From Cyanobacterium sp. HL-69 (GTDB lineage Bacteria > Cyanobacteriota > Cyanobacteriia > Cyanobacteriales > Cyanobacteriaceae), in the NCBI GenBank assembly GCA_002813895.1, contig CP024912.1, positions 3,091,248-3,155,247 of the forward strand: DNA of 64,000 nt. The letters run 5' to 3'. Below are positions 28,520 through 38,001 of the stretch, piece after piece (position 1 is the stretch's first letter; each line of letters opens with the position of its first letter). A model generated the notes under the pieces. It made no database searches and was not told where the DNA came from. It saw only the letters and a program-made list of their open reading frames with translations. A program made the position numbers and the translations under genes.

Positions 28520-29662
28520 TTAACGATTTTCTATGGGAATATAAATCCCATCTTTCTCACCCACATAAATCTGAGTAGGTCTAAAAATACGGTTAACCGC
28601 TAATTGCTCTCTCCAGTGAGCCAACCAACCTGCCACACGGGATATGGCAAACATAGGAGTAAATAAATCAGGCTTAATGCCTAACTTGCGATACACCAAA
28701 CCAGAATAAAAGTCCACATTGGCATAAATTCCTTTATGACCTAATTTTTCAGCGACAACTTTTTCTACCTCCAAAGCAATATCATAATATTCATCATGAC
28801 CCGTAAGCTCAAAAAGTCTCTCTGCTAACTGTTGTAGAATTCTAGCACGGGGATCTTTCACCTTATACACCCGATGACCAAAACCCATAATTTTTTTCTT
28901 ATTCTCAACACAATCCTCAATATAAGGACGGACATTTTCCATAGAGCCAATTTCCTCCAACATTGTCAAAACTTCCTCATTCGCCCCCCCATGAAGAGGC
29001 CCTGCCAAAGTACCCACCGCCGATGCCACCACCGCATAAGGATCCGTTAAAGTAGAAGATGTTACCATAGCCGAAAAAGTAGAAGCATTCATGGTATGCT
29101 CTGCATGAAGCATTAAGCAAACATCAAAAATACGTGCTTCCAAAGGTTCAGGCTCTTTTTCCGTGAGCATATACAAGAAATTAGCAGAATAATTCAGATC
29201 ATCATTAGGCTTAACAGAATCATTGCCCTCACGCATCTGGGAAAAAGCAGCCACCATGGTAGGAATTTTAGCAATAATTCTCACCACCGCATCCCTAATG
29301 TACTCCTCCTTATCCAAAGCACGACGAGAATAAAACAAACCTAAAGCCGCTGCTGAAGTTTGCAAAGCATCCATGGGATGACCACTTTCAGGAAAACACT
29401 TCATCATATCCCGAATATGATACTTAATTCGTCTATGGTTATTTATATCAACCTGAAAACTGTCCAACTCTTCCTTACTAGGTAATCGGCCCCAAATTAA
29501 TAAAAATGCAGTTTCCAAAAAGGTACTTTTTGTGGCTAATTCCTCAATATTTATACCTCTATATTTTAATATACCTTCCTTCCCATCCACATAACTAATG
29601 CTAGATTTGGCGACGGGGACTCCTTCTAAACCTGGTTTGTACTCACAAGCTGGTTGTGCCAT
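28520..29662 (-). CDS. gltA: Citrate synthase
   Basis: A 380-aa citrate synthase of the short, Gram-positive/archaeal-like class. Catalytic residues are in place: H224 (LAGPLHGGANEE), H263 (GFGHRVYK) and D317 (YANVDFYSG), with LMLHAEHTMNASTF around residue 186. It makes citrate from acetyl-CoA and oxaloacetate. A bidirectional terminator lies 10 nt past its end. acnB lies 2.5 kb away on the same strand, but the GmrSD-like gene between them is on the opposite strand, so they are not one operon. Confidence 0.96.
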   Translation of the reverse strand: MAQPACEYKPGLEGVPVAKSSISYVDGKEGILKYRGINIEELATKSTFLETAFLLIWGRLPSKEELDSFQVDINNHRRIKYHIRDMMKCFPESGHPMDALQTSAAALGLFYSRRALDKEEYIRDAVVRIIAKIPTMVAAFSQMREGNDSVKPNDDLNYSANFLYMLTEKEPEPLEARIFDVCLMLHAEHTMNASTFSAMVTSSTLTDPYAVVASAVGTLAGPLHGGANEEVLTMLEEIGSMENVRPYIEDCVENKKKIMGFGHRVYKVKDPRARILQQLAERLFELTGHDEYYDIALEVEKVVAEKLGHKGIYANVDFYSGLVYRKLGIKPDLFTPMFAISRVAGWLAHWREQLAVNRIFRPTQIYVGEKDGIYIPIENR

Positions 29663-29795
29663 TTTTATACCTTACACAAATAAATATATTGAATGAAAAT
29701 AGATGATTTTAAGTTTCTCATAAGTCATCAGAGATACTAAACAGGTGTTAAAGTATCAGGGACTCTTGTTAAATTCCATTGTTAACCCTCATCTG

Positions 29796-30302
29796 TCAAC
29801 TGTCAATTGGTGTTAACAACCACTTAGGAGAGGTAAGTAAAAATAGTTCACTATTACCAATGGGATTACCCATATCCAAAATGTTAATGCCAATTATTCC
29901 TGCTTTTTTTAAGGTTATCTTTCCGTTATTACCACCCCATATTAATATTTCTGCCCAGTTAGCCAAATCAGGTTGATGACCGACCAAAATTAAATTATCT
30001 TCTTCAGTATAATCCGAGTTTTGTAACCAGTGAATCCATGATTGAATATCACCATTAGGAAGCAAAGCGGTATTTTCTTCCATGGTAGGAGCAAGGTTAT
30101 AATCTAAAAGGATTTGAGCGCTTTGTTTTGCCCGAACATAGGGACTGAAAAGAATGAGATTACACAGGGTTTCTATGGCTTTAAATTTTTGAGCCACCTG
30201 ATTAGTTTTAGCTATTCCTTTGGGAGTTAATGCCCTTTGGGGGTTATCTTCTCCTCCCACTCTTTCTTGGGCGATGCCGTGACGAATTAAATAGATTTTC
30301 AT
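29796..30302 (-). CDS. sixA: Phosphohistidine phosphatase SixA
   Basis: A 168-aa histidine-phosphatase-fold protein. The start at 30302 (MKIYLIRHG) is chosen over the Met 21 nt upstream because it puts the catalytic RHG at residues 7-9. The second catalytic His is H109 in LILVGHQPDLANW. SixA removes phosphate from phospho-histidine domains such as HPt modules. It is divergent from secA and not obviously linked to either neighbour. Confidence 0.9.
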   Translation of the reverse strand: MKIYLIRHGIAQERVGGEDNPQRALTPKGIAKTNQVAQKFKAIETLCNLILFSPYVRAKQSAQILLDYNLAPTMEENTALLPNGDIQSWIHWLQNSDYTEEDNLILVGHQPDLANWAEILIWGGNNGKITLKKAGIIGINILDMGNPIGNSELFLLTSPKWLLTPIDS

Positions 30303-30508
30303 AAAGATTAGGGCTAGTAACAATAGGCAATGAGACTTTAATTGATTTTGTTTTGCTCATTGTAGCCCTTCATTTTCCTATTTTTTATCATTATTCAAGC
30401 ACTTTTTTATCACAGTCTATATAGTAATTAACCTACATAGGTTATTTTCCTCAAAATGATATGATTAAGAAATATATAAATGAGTGGAAAGAATTATAAA
30501 AATAGAGT

Positions 30509-33328
30509 ATGTTTAAAAAAATATTTGGCGATCCCAACACAAGGAAATTAAAGAAGTTACAACCTCTGATTGCCGAGATTAACTTATTAGAGGAAGATTT
30601 TAAAAATTTATCAGACGATGAAATGAGGGCAAAAACAGCTTCTTTTAAGGAGATGTTTGCTAAAACCAAAACCAAAGAAGAAAGAGACGATTTGCTAGAC
30701 GAAATTTTGGTGGAGGCTTTTGCCCTAGTAAGGGAAGCTGGAATAAGAGTTTTAGGTATGCGCCATTATGATGTCCAACTTTTGGGGGGCATTGTATTAC
30801 ATACGGGGCAAATTGCAGAGATGAAAACAGGGGAAGGTAAAACCCTTGTGGCGACTCTACCTGCATATCTTAACGGTTTGACGGGGAAAGGGGTTCATGT
30901 GGTGACGGTAAACGATTATTTGGCTCGTCGTGATGCAGAGTGGATGGGGCAAATTCATCGCTTTTTGGGTTTAGAGGTGGGTTTGATTCAAGGGGGTATG
31001 ACTTCGGTAGAGCGTCGTAAGAACTATTTGGCAGATATTACCTATGCCACTAATAGTGAGTTAGGTTTCGATTATTTGCGGGACAATATGGCGACTTCCA
31101 TTGAGGAAGTGGTACAACGATCGCCCCATTACTGTATCATTGACGAAGTTGACTCTATCTTGGTGGATGAAGCCCGTACACCGCTAATTATTTCGGGACA
31201 AGTCGATCGCCCCATAGAAAAATATCAAATGGCGGCTCAAATCGCCCAAATGCTCACCAAACAAGAGGAAGAAGGTGATGGTGGACATTATGAAGTGGAT
31301 GAAAAAGCCCGTAATGTTTTATTAACCGATGAAGGTTTTGCTAAGGCGGAAGAGCTTTTAGGGGTCACAGACTTGTATGATCAGGAAAACCCCTGGGCTC
31401 ACTATGTTTTCAATGCCATTAAAGCCAAGGAATTATTCACCCGTGATGTTAACTACATGATTCGTAATGATGAGGTGGTAATCGTGGATGAATTTACGGG
31501 GCGGGTATTGGCTGGAAGACGATGGAGCGATGGTTTGCACCAAGCCATGGAAGCCAAGGAAGGGGTTGAAATTCAACGGGAAACCCAAACTCTTGCCAGT
31601 ATTACTTACCAAAATTTCTTCCTTCTATACGAAAAGTTATCAGGGATGACGGGTACCGCCAAAACCGAGGAAACAGAATTTGAGAAAGTTTACAACTTAC
31701 AAGTAACCATCGCCCCTACCAATAGACCAAATGACCGTAACGATTTACCCGATGTAGTATATAAAACCGAGGAGGCTAAATGGAAAGCGGTGGCGGAAGA
31801 ATGCGCCGAAATGCACGAAACGGGGCGCCCTGTATTGGTTGGTACTACCAGCGTAGAAAAATCTGAATTATTATCGGCCCTGTTGGCAGAGAAAAAGATT
31901 CCCCATAACCTCCTCAATGCCCGTCCTGAAAACGTGGAAAGGGAGTCGGAAATTGTGGCTCAGGCAGGGAGAAAAGGCGCTGTAACCATTGCCACCAACA
32001 TGGCAGGCCGTGGTACGGACATCATCCTTGGCGGTAACTCTGACTATATGGCAAGGCTGAAAATTCGGGAATATTTTATGCCCCAGGTGGTGCGTCCAGA
32101 GGATGATCAATTAAAATTTAGTGTTGCTGGTATTGATACGGGCAAAAAAGCTAAAGGACAAGGGTTTAATAGTAATGGCAGTGGTAAAAAACCCAAAACG
32201 TGGAAAGCCACTTCCGATATTTTTCCCTGTGAATTATCCCCTGAAACGGAAGCTCATTTAAAAGAAGCGGTGAAGTTAGCCGTTGATAATTACGGTTTCC
32301 AAAGTTTATCAGAGTTAGATGCCGATGAAAAAATTGCGATCGCAGCGGAAAAAGCCCCCATCGAAGATCCCGTCTTGATCAAACTTCGGGAAGCCTACAA
32401 ACGCATCCATGGGGAATATGAAGCCCTCACTTCCAAAGAACATGATTTGGTAATTGAAGCAGGGGGTTTACACGTAATTGGTACAGAAAGACACGAATCT
32501 CGCCGTATCGACAACCAATTGAGAGGTAGAGCCGGAAGACAAGGGGATCCTGGTTCTACTCGCTTCTTTTTGAGCCTAGAAGATAATCTATTGCGGATTT
32601 TTGGGGGCGATCGCGTGGCTGGACTCATGAACGCCTTTAGGGTAGAAGAAGATATGCCCATCGAGTCTGGAATGTTAACCCGCTCCCTCGAAGGCGCTCA
32701 GAAAAAAGTAGAAACCTTCTACTACGATGCCCGTAAAAGCGTCTTTGAATATGACGAAGTCATGAACAACCAGAGACGAGCCATTTATGCTGAACGTCGT
32801 CGAGTATTGCAAGGAGAAGATTTGAAAGATCAGGTCATCCAGTATGCCGAAAAAACCATGGATGAAATCGTAGATGCCTACGTTAATCCAGAGTTACCCC
32901 CCGATGAATGGAACCTGGAGGCGCTCGTGGATAAAGCCAAAGAATTTATTTATCTGCTCCAAGATGTCACCGTCAAAGACTTAGAAGACATGACTGCCAA
33001 CGAAATGAAAACCTTTTTAAGGGAAGAAGTCCACAAAGCCTATGACTTAAAAGAACATCAAATCGAACAACTCCAACCAGGCCTCATGCGTCAAGCCGAG
33101 CGCTTCTTTATCCTCCAACAAATCGACACCCTCTGGCGTGAACATTTACAAAACATGGACGGATTACGCGAAGCCGTTGGTTTAAGGGGTTATGGACAAA
33201 AAGATCCCCTCATTGAATACAAACAAGAGGGTTACGAAATGTTCTTGGAAATGATGATTGATATTCGTCGTAACGTCGTTTATTCTCTTTTCCAATTCCA
33301 ACCCCAAGCCCAACCCCAAGCTGTATAA
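30509..33328 (+). CDS. secA: Preprotein translocase ATPase SecA
   Basis: A 939-aa SecA motor. Walker A is in [18 protein letters not shown], the DEAD-type Walker B in [17 protein letters not shown], and the second helicase half carries [14 protein letters not shown] and [18 protein letters not shown]. An insertion between the helicase motifs (roughly residues 530-600, with a Lys/Gly-rich loop) is typical of cyanobacteria and plastids. The C-terminal zinc-binding CxC motif of E. coli SecA is absent; the protein ends in a Gln/Pro tail. It drives export at both plasma and thylakoid membranes. Confidence 0.97.
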   Translation: MFKKIFGDPNTRKLKKLQPLIAEINLLEEDFKNLSDDEMRAKTASFKEMFAKTKTKEERDDLLDEILVEAFALVREAGIRVLGMRHYDVQLLGGIVLHTGQIAEMKTGEGKTLVATLPAYLNGLTGKGVHVVTVNDYLARRDAEWMGQIHRFLGLEVGLIQGGMTSVERRKNYLADITYATNSELGFDYLRDNMATSIEEVVQRSPHYCIIDEVDSILVDEARTPLIISGQVDRPIEKYQMAAQIAQMLTKQEEEGDGGHYEVDEKARNVLLTDEGFAKAEELLGVTDLYDQENPWAHYVFNAIKAKELFTRDVNYMIRNDEVVIVDEFTGRVLAGRRWSDGLHQAMEAKEGVEIQRETQTLASITYQNFFLLYEKLSGMTGTAKTEETEFEKVYNLQVTIAPTNRPNDRNDLPDVVYKTEEAKWKAVAEECAEMHETGRPVLVGTTSVEKSELLSALLAEKKIPHNLLNARPENVERESEIVAQAGRKGAVTIATNMAGRGTDIILGGNSDYMARLKIREYFMPQVVRPEDDQLKFSVAGIDTGKKAKGQGFNSNGSGKKPKTWKATSDIFPCELSPETEAHLKEAVKLAVDNYGFQSLSELDADEKIAIAAEKAPIEDPVLIKLREAYKRIHGEYEALTSKEHDLVIEAGGLHVIGTERHESRRIDNQLRGRAGRQGDPGSTRFFLSLEDNLLRIFGGDRVAGLMNAFRVEEDMPIESGMLTRSLEGAQKKVETFYYDARKSVFEYDEVMNNQRRAIYAERRRVLQGEDLKDQVIQYAEKTMDEIVDAYVNPELPPDEWNLEALVDKAKEFIYLLQDVTVKDLEDMTANEMKTFLREEVHKAYDLKEHQIEQLQPGLMRQAERFFILQQIDTLWREHLQNMDGLREAVGLRGYGQKDPLIEYKQEGYEMFLEMMIDIRRNVVYSLFQFQPQAQPQAV

Positions 33329-33344
33329 TCTCAGTTTCCCCTAG

Positions 33345-33370
33345 CAAGGGGGTTAAACCCCTTGTTTTGT
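33345..33370 (+). terminator. secA terminator hairpin
   Basis: CAAGGGG-GTTAAA-CCCCTTG followed by TTTTGT, 17 nt after the secA stop. The same stem core recurs at 55487. Confidence 0.7.
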
Positions 33371-33446
33371 ATTACTTATGGTAAGGACTTTATATATTAT
33401 GTCCTTATCGTATTATTCTATTTAAAAGATAAAAAGACGATTTAAA

Positions 33447-34556
33447 ATGTCCGCCCAAAAAACGATCTGCATTACCCTCGGTACAAGGCCAGAAGCCATC
33501 AAACTAGCTCCCGTTATTCAAACCTTTCAACAAGCCTCTGACTTTGACACCAAAGTAATTTTAACAGGGCAACATCGGGAAATGGTTGCTCAGGTAATGG
33601 ACATTTTTGGCTTGAGTGCCGATGAAGACTTGGATATAATGCAACCCAATCAAACCCTCAGCGACATCACCTATCGCAGTTTGCAGGGGTTAGAAAAGAT
33701 CTTTAAAAAAATACAACCTCAATTAGTCATCGCCCAAGGGGACACTACCACCGCTTTTGCAGCTGCCCTCGCTTCATTTTATCAACAAATACCCGTAGGT
33801 CATGTGGAGGCCGGATTACGCACCAATAATATTTATAATCCCTTCCCTGAAGAAGCCAACCGTCGTCTAATTTCCCAAATTACTCAACTCCATTTTGCCC
33901 CCACTACCCTAGCAGTGGAAAATCTTGAAAATTCAGGGGTAACAGGGGAAATTCACCATACAGGTAACACGGTTATTGATGCTTTGTTATCCGTGGCTGA
34001 CAAAAATCCTCCCTGTGATGTGGAGGGGTTAAATTGGGATAAATATCGGGTTTTGTTAACTACAGTCCATCGCCGAGAAAATTGGGGCGAACCTTTGCAG
34101 GACATTATTAAGGGAATGCAGTTAATTTTAGATCAATTTCCTGATGTTGCCATACTCCTTCCCTTGCACCGCAATCCAACTGTGAGAAATCCTCTCAAAG
34201 AGGCTTTTGATAACCATGAAAGGGTATTTTTAACCGAACCCTTGGACTATCAAGAATTAGTAGGAGCAATTAAGCGTTGTTTTTTCCTTTTAACTGATTC
34301 TGGCGGTTTACAAGAAGAAGCTCCCAGTTTAGGAAAACCTGTCTTAGTTTTACGGGAAACGACGGAAAGACCAGAAGCTGTCACCGCAGGAACAGCTAAA
34401 CTGATCGGCACAAATTCAGATACAATTTTTAAATCAGCCCAAGCATTATTAACTAATAAAAACAGTTATGAAGAAATGGCGGGGGCAATTAATCCTTTTG
34501 GGGATGGTAAAGCGGGCGATCGCATCTTAAAAATTACCAGAAATTATTTAAGTTAA
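33447..34556 (+). CDS. wecB: UDP-N-acetylglucosamine 2-epimerase (non-hydrolysing)
   Basis: A 369-aa epimerase with the family motifs: ITLGTRPEAIKLAPVI at the start, AQGDTTTAFAAALASF, VGHVEAGLRTNNIYNPFPEE with the catalytic acid residues, and LTDSGGLQEEAPSLGKPVLV at the C-terminus. It interconverts UDP-GlcNAc and UDP-ManNAc, supplying ManNAc units for cell-surface polysaccharides. No other polysaccharide gene is adjacent; it lies between secA and the serpin. Confidence 0.95.
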   Translation: MSAQKTICITLGTRPEAIKLAPVIQTFQQASDFDTKVILTGQHREMVAQVMDIFGLSADEDLDIMQPNQTLSDITYRSLQGLEKIFKKIQPQLVIAQGDTTTAFAAALASFYQQIPVGHVEAGLRTNNIYNPFPEEANRRLISQITQLHFAPTTLAVENLENSGVTGEIHHTGNTVIDALLSVADKNPPCDVEGLNWDKYRVLLTTVHRRENWGEPLQDIIKGMQLILDQFPDVAILLPLHRNPTVRNPLKEAFDNHERVFLTEPLDYQELVGAIKRCFFLLTDSGGLQEEAPSLGKPVLVLRETTERPEAVTAGTAKLIGTNSDTIFKSAQALLTNKNSYEEMAGAINPFGDGKAGDRILKITRNYLS

Positions 34557-34574
34557 AAAGGAGCTATTTGCTCC
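34555..34574 (-). terminator. Serpin gene terminator (minus strand)
   Basis: On the minus strand the stem GGAGC-AAATA-GCTCC is followed by five T, about 20 nt past the serpin stop. It sits against the end of wecB. Confidence 0.8.
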
Positions 34575-34593
34575 TATTAATTAATAACAAAAA

Positions 34594-35868
34594 CTACAAA
34601 CTATTAACCGTTCCCATAAACAAAATAGTGTCAGTTGTTTCATCCTGAATTGCATAAAAGAAAGGACGATTTACTGACATTTCAAAAGGAGGATCTACGG
34701 GAAGAGAAGTAACTCGAACACCAATAGAAGTAACTGCTGCTGCCTCCGTACCCTCCTCATTTACATCAATAAAAGTCTTATGTTTTACCTGATCAATGGA
34801 GACAGGTTCATCAGTTAAATTGGTAAAATCAGCCTCATTAGTAAAAGCCTTAGAAAGACCTAACTTTTGAAGTACATCATTCAATGAAATATCATATTCC
34901 ACGGTAAATCTTGGCAAACGAATAGTCCCTTCCCGACGGTTTAAACTAGCAGTCCACTCCTGCCATGTATCCGCATTTAATTCTCCCATCACAGCATTTA
35001 AACTAGATTCTTCTTGGGGTAAAACCACATACATCGCCAAATCCTCCGATTCACCATAAGGTAAACGAATAATTTGTAAATCATCATTTTCTACATAAGC
35101 AAAATTCCCCTCTCGACTCATGAGAGGATGCTGAATAACCTCCCCATTAGATTGGGTAAAATCCATCTCTTGGGTTAATTCAGGATCAAATGCTTGTTGC
35201 CATTCTCCGTTAAAATAAATGGCATTAATAAGAAATAAAACATCTTCAGGGGAGATAGATTCAATAATACTGGTAATCTTCTCTTCCGTAGCGTCACTAA
35301 CCCAATTGTTGATAGTATCTACCGCATCAGGGCTATCAAAATCTAGGGCTGAAACTTCACTCTCATAATATTCCCTATTTTGGCTCAAAAAGTCTGGCTT
35401 AACAGGAAAACCCTCTCGAATCCAAAGAGAATTATTAATAGAAAGGGTGCTTTCTTTTTGATTTTGCAATAGTGTTTGTAAAATTTTATATTGCTGATTA
35501 ATTTCAGGGAGGCTAATTTCTTGCAACTCTAAAACCTGTTTAATTTCTTCCCTAGTATCACCATCTGCACCATTATTTAACAAATTTAAAGCAATGGAAA
35601 TACTGGGAGCAGAAATAAAAACATTTTCTGTCTCATCTTCTTCTCGAATGGCAGAAAACAACTTGAAAGCAAAATTACGATTAGCATTGACAATTTTTTC
35701 ATCTAACTGCTTAGTTTCAGATTCGGTTATACTGGAATCATCTCTTTCTGCATAGACAGCGTTATTAGTGGTAAAAATTTTATCTAAATTAGGATTAATT
35801 GCCACAAAACTAGCGGTTAATAGTAAAAAAGTTGCTAGTAATATTTTGCCTTGATTATTGTTTAGCAT
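34594..35868 (-). CDS. Secreted serpin (serine/cysteine protease inhibitor)
   Basis: A 424-aa serpin. An N-terminal hydrophobic segment (residues 9-25, ILLATFLLLTASFVAINP) acts as signal peptide or anchor and is followed by a linker. The serpin fold starts near residue 65 (NFAFKLFSAI) and includes FISAPSISIALNLLNNGADG. The hinge is intact and inhibitory in type (E371-EGTEAAA), so the loop can insert. By the standard 17-residue spacing P1-P1' would be T387-S388, with R385 close by; the loop is some residues longer than in antitrypsin. Target protease unknown; location implies the periplasm or outside. Confidence 0.92.
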   Translation of the reverse strand: MLNNNQGKILLATFLLLTASFVAINPNLDKIFTTNNAVYAERDDSSITESETKQLDEKIVNANRNFAFKLFSAIREEDETENVFISAPSISIALNLLNNGADGDTREEIKQVLELQEISLPEINQQYKILQTLLQNQKESTLSINNSLWIREGFPVKPDFLSQNREYYESEVSALDFDSPDAVDTINNWVSDATEEKITSIIESISPEDVLFLINAIYFNGEWQQAFDPELTQEMDFTQSNGEVIQHPLMSREGNFAYVENDDLQIIRLPYGESEDLAMYVVLPQEESSLNAVMGELNADTWQEWTASLNRREGTIRLPRFTVEYDISLNDVLQKLGLSKAFTNEADFTNLTDEPVSIDQVKHKTFIDVNEEGTEAAAVTSIGVRVTSLPVDPPFEMSVNRPFFYAIQDETTDTILFMGTVNSL

Positions 35869-36035
35869 AGTCTTTTTTTTGTTAATTATTATTCATAATA
35901 ATAGTTAATACCCTAACATCAAAATAGTTTTGATAAAACCATAAAATCGTACAATATTCACTATTACTAAGACTCATTAAGTATAAATTTAGTTCCCAAC
36001 AATTTAACTTTTTGTTATAATTATTGGTTGGATAT

Positions 36036-36122
36036 GGAGAGGTGGCAGAGCGGTTGAATGCGGCAGTCTCGAAAATTGTTAAGGGGTAATACCCTTCGGG
36101 GGTTCGAATCCCCCCCTCTCCG
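36036..36122 (+). tRNA. tRNA-Ser (CGA)
   Basis: An 87-nt type II tRNA. The acceptor stem GGAGAGG/CCTCTCC, discriminator G, TTCGAAT T-loop and a long variable arm (AGGGGTAATACCCTT) are visible. The anticodon CGA at 36070-36072 lies in loop CTCGAAA and reads UCG. CCA is not encoded. Confidence 0.96.
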
Positions 36123-36214
36123 TTTATCAGTCCGACATTTTAGTTTTAGTCGGGTGCGAGTAAATTAGTTATGATGAGTATATATTGGATCGAATTTTAT
36201 TAAAGGAGATATTT

Positions 36215-36451
36215 ATGGCTTTAGCTTTGACCAATGACAATGTAGAACAGGTTTTGGATGATTTACGCCCTTATTTAATGGCGGATGGTGGTAATGTCGA
36301 ATTAGTCGAAATTGATGGTCCTACGGTAAAACTAAGATTACAAGGGGCTTGTGGCTCTTGTCCTAGTTCTGCTATGACTTTAAGAATGGGCATCGAGCGT
36401 CGTTTAAGGGAATATATCCCCGAAATTGCAGAAGTAGAACAGGTTATATAG
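36215..36451 (+). CDS. NifU C-terminal-like Fe-S scaffold protein
   Basis: A 78-aa Nfu-type protein with the C46-x-x-C49 pair in [15 protein letters not shown], the only cluster-binding motif of this family. It carries Fe-S clusters to photosystem I and other targets and is a main scaffold in cyanobacteria. The start at 36215 is chosen over an upstream alternative start at 36185 because TAAAGGAGAT is placed 5 nt before it. It has its own terminator at 36459. It lies 93 nt downstream of tRNA-Ser. Confidence 0.95.
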   Translation: MALALTNDNVEQVLDDLRPYLMADGGNVELVEIDGPTVKLRLQGACGSCPSSAMTLRMGIERRLREYIPEIAEVEQVI

Positions 36452-36458
36452 CATTTCT

Positions 36459-36496
36459 AATACCCTCATCCCCAAAAAGGCGAGGGTATTTTTTTT
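36459..36496 (+). terminator. Terminator after the NifU-like gene
   Basis: AATACCCTC and GAGGGTATT form a 9-bp stem around a 14-nt loop, followed by a T-run, just after the stop codon. Confidence 0.9.
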
Positions 36497-36552
36497 GATG
36501 GCAAATTAATTTTTAGGAGTTGTGGTTAAAAGCCAATGGGTGTCTTAACTTG

Positions 36553-37773
36553 CTATTTGAGCAAGAAACGCCAACTATCGGCTTCAAAAGGTTTACCTTT
36601 TAACATTCTATTCCAATAAATCCAAGGTAAGGCATATTTTTTGACCATCCACATACTAGCTCTTTCTTTGGTAGGATCGAGGGGAAAACTAGGGGTAGGC
36701 TCTTTGGTGTAGTCAAATTCTGCCATGATGGTTTTACCGTACCCAGTAATGAGGGGGCAACAGGCATAACCTGCATATTTATCAGCGGGATTTTGTTTTG
36801 CCATTAATGATAGAAGGTTATTGACCACGACAGGGGCTTCTTTACGAATGGCGGCGGCGGTTTTGGAGGTGGGAATGGAGGAAGCGTCTCCGAGGGCAAA
36901 TATGTTGGGATATTTATGGTGTTGACAGGTGTATTGATCTACATCGACCCATCCACCGTCATTGGCGATCGCACTGGAAGCTATAAAATCAGGAGCTTTC
37001 ATAGCAGGAGATACATGGATCATATCATATTTAATAGTGACATTTTCGCCCCCATTAACAGCAAAAACAGCCTCTTTGGTATCGGGTTTTAATTCGATGA
37101 GATTATGACCATATTTAACATCAATATTCTTGCGTTCGACAATTTCTTCTAAGGGTTTACAGTAGGCGGGGATACCAAACATTTTTCCTGTGGCATTGGC
37201 ATAAATAATTTTTGTTTTATTCCTAACCCCATTTTTGGCAAAGGTTTCTTCTGCCATGTACATAATTTTTTGAGGTGCCCCCGGACATTTAATTGCTCCG
37301 GCAGGAAAGGTAAAAATCGCCGTACCACCTTTAAAATTATTAATGGTTTCCCAAGTGTAATTAACTACTTCTTTGACATAGTTGGAGGTGACATCATTTT
37401 TGCCCACAGTATCCCTAAAACGAGCAATACTATCCCATTTTATTTGCACTCCTGGGCATACTACCAAATAATCATAGCTAAAAACCTGACCAGTTTTGGT
37501 GGTTACTTGATTGTTTTCAGGGTCAACATTTTCAGCAAAATCTTTTATCCAAGTTACTCCACGGGGAATTAACTTATCCTCATGTTTGACGGTGTCTTCA
37601 AATTCATATTCTCCACCGCCTACCAATGTCCATGCGGGTTGATAGTAATGATTTTCCGATGGTTCAAGGACAGCAATATTAAGACTATTATTTTTCCTCA
37701 TCAGTTGAGATGCAACGGTAATTCCTGCGGCACCTCCGCCAATGATTAATATTTGAAAAGACTTGTTACTCAT
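36553..37773 (-). CDS. sqr: Sulfide:quinone oxidoreductase
   Basis: A 406-aa FAD protein of the SQR/FCSD family. The ADP-binding loop is ILIIGGGAAGITVASQLM. Candidate catalytic cysteines are C106 (LVVCPGVQI), C163 (GAIKCPGAPQKIM) and C338/C339 (GYACCPLITGYG). The second nucleotide motif IFALGDASSIPTSKTAAAI is followed by a C-terminal amphipathic region for membrane contact. It oxidises sulfide and reduces plastoquinone, protecting photosystem II or allowing anoxygenic electron flow. No ArsR-type sulfide regulator is adjacent. The leader carries a terminator-like hairpin. Confidence 0.9.
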   Translation of the reverse strand: MSNKSFQILIIGGGAAGITVASQLMRKNNSLNIAVLEPSENHYYQPAWTLVGGGEYEFEDTVKHEDKLIPRGVTWIKDFAENVDPENNQVTTKTGQVFSYDYLVVCPGVQIKWDSIARFRDTVGKNDVTSNYVKEVVNYTWETINNFKGGTAIFTFPAGAIKCPGAPQKIMYMAEETFAKNGVRNKTKIIYANATGKMFGIPAYCKPLEEIVERKNIDVKYGHNLIELKPDTKEAVFAVNGGENVTIKYDMIHVSPAMKAPDFIASSAIANDGGWVDVDQYTCQHHKYPNIFALGDASSIPTSKTAAAIRKEAPVVVNNLLSLMAKQNPADKYAGYACCPLITGYGKTIMAEFDYTKEPTPSFPLDPTKERASMWMVKKYALPWIYWNRMLKGKPFEADSWRFLLK

Positions 37774-37780
37774 AAAAAAT

Positions 37781-37800
37781 AAAAAAGTTGCCGAAGCAAC
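37781..37800 (-). promoter_or_regulatory. Terminator-like hairpin in the sqr leader
   Basis: On the minus strand GTTGC-TTCG-GCAAC is followed by six T; the sqr ATG comes 7 nt after that run. The stem with a UUCG loop and U-run is a textbook intrinsic terminator, but lies directly before a start codon. It could attenuate sqr or end an upstream transcript. Confidence 0.55.
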
Positions 37801-38001
37801 AGGCTAGTTAATCATATTTACTTTCTTTTAGTGTAAAAGATCCCCCCAAATAGGTGGTTATTTCTTCATATTTCTTTGAGATTTAATGATCAAAACATGG
37901 ATAAAACCATGAATGATTAATGGTTTTTATTGTCAAAAAAATGCTCAAAGACAATAGACTAGGATAGGAAAACACTGGATTAGTCACTATAAAAATTTTT
38001 T

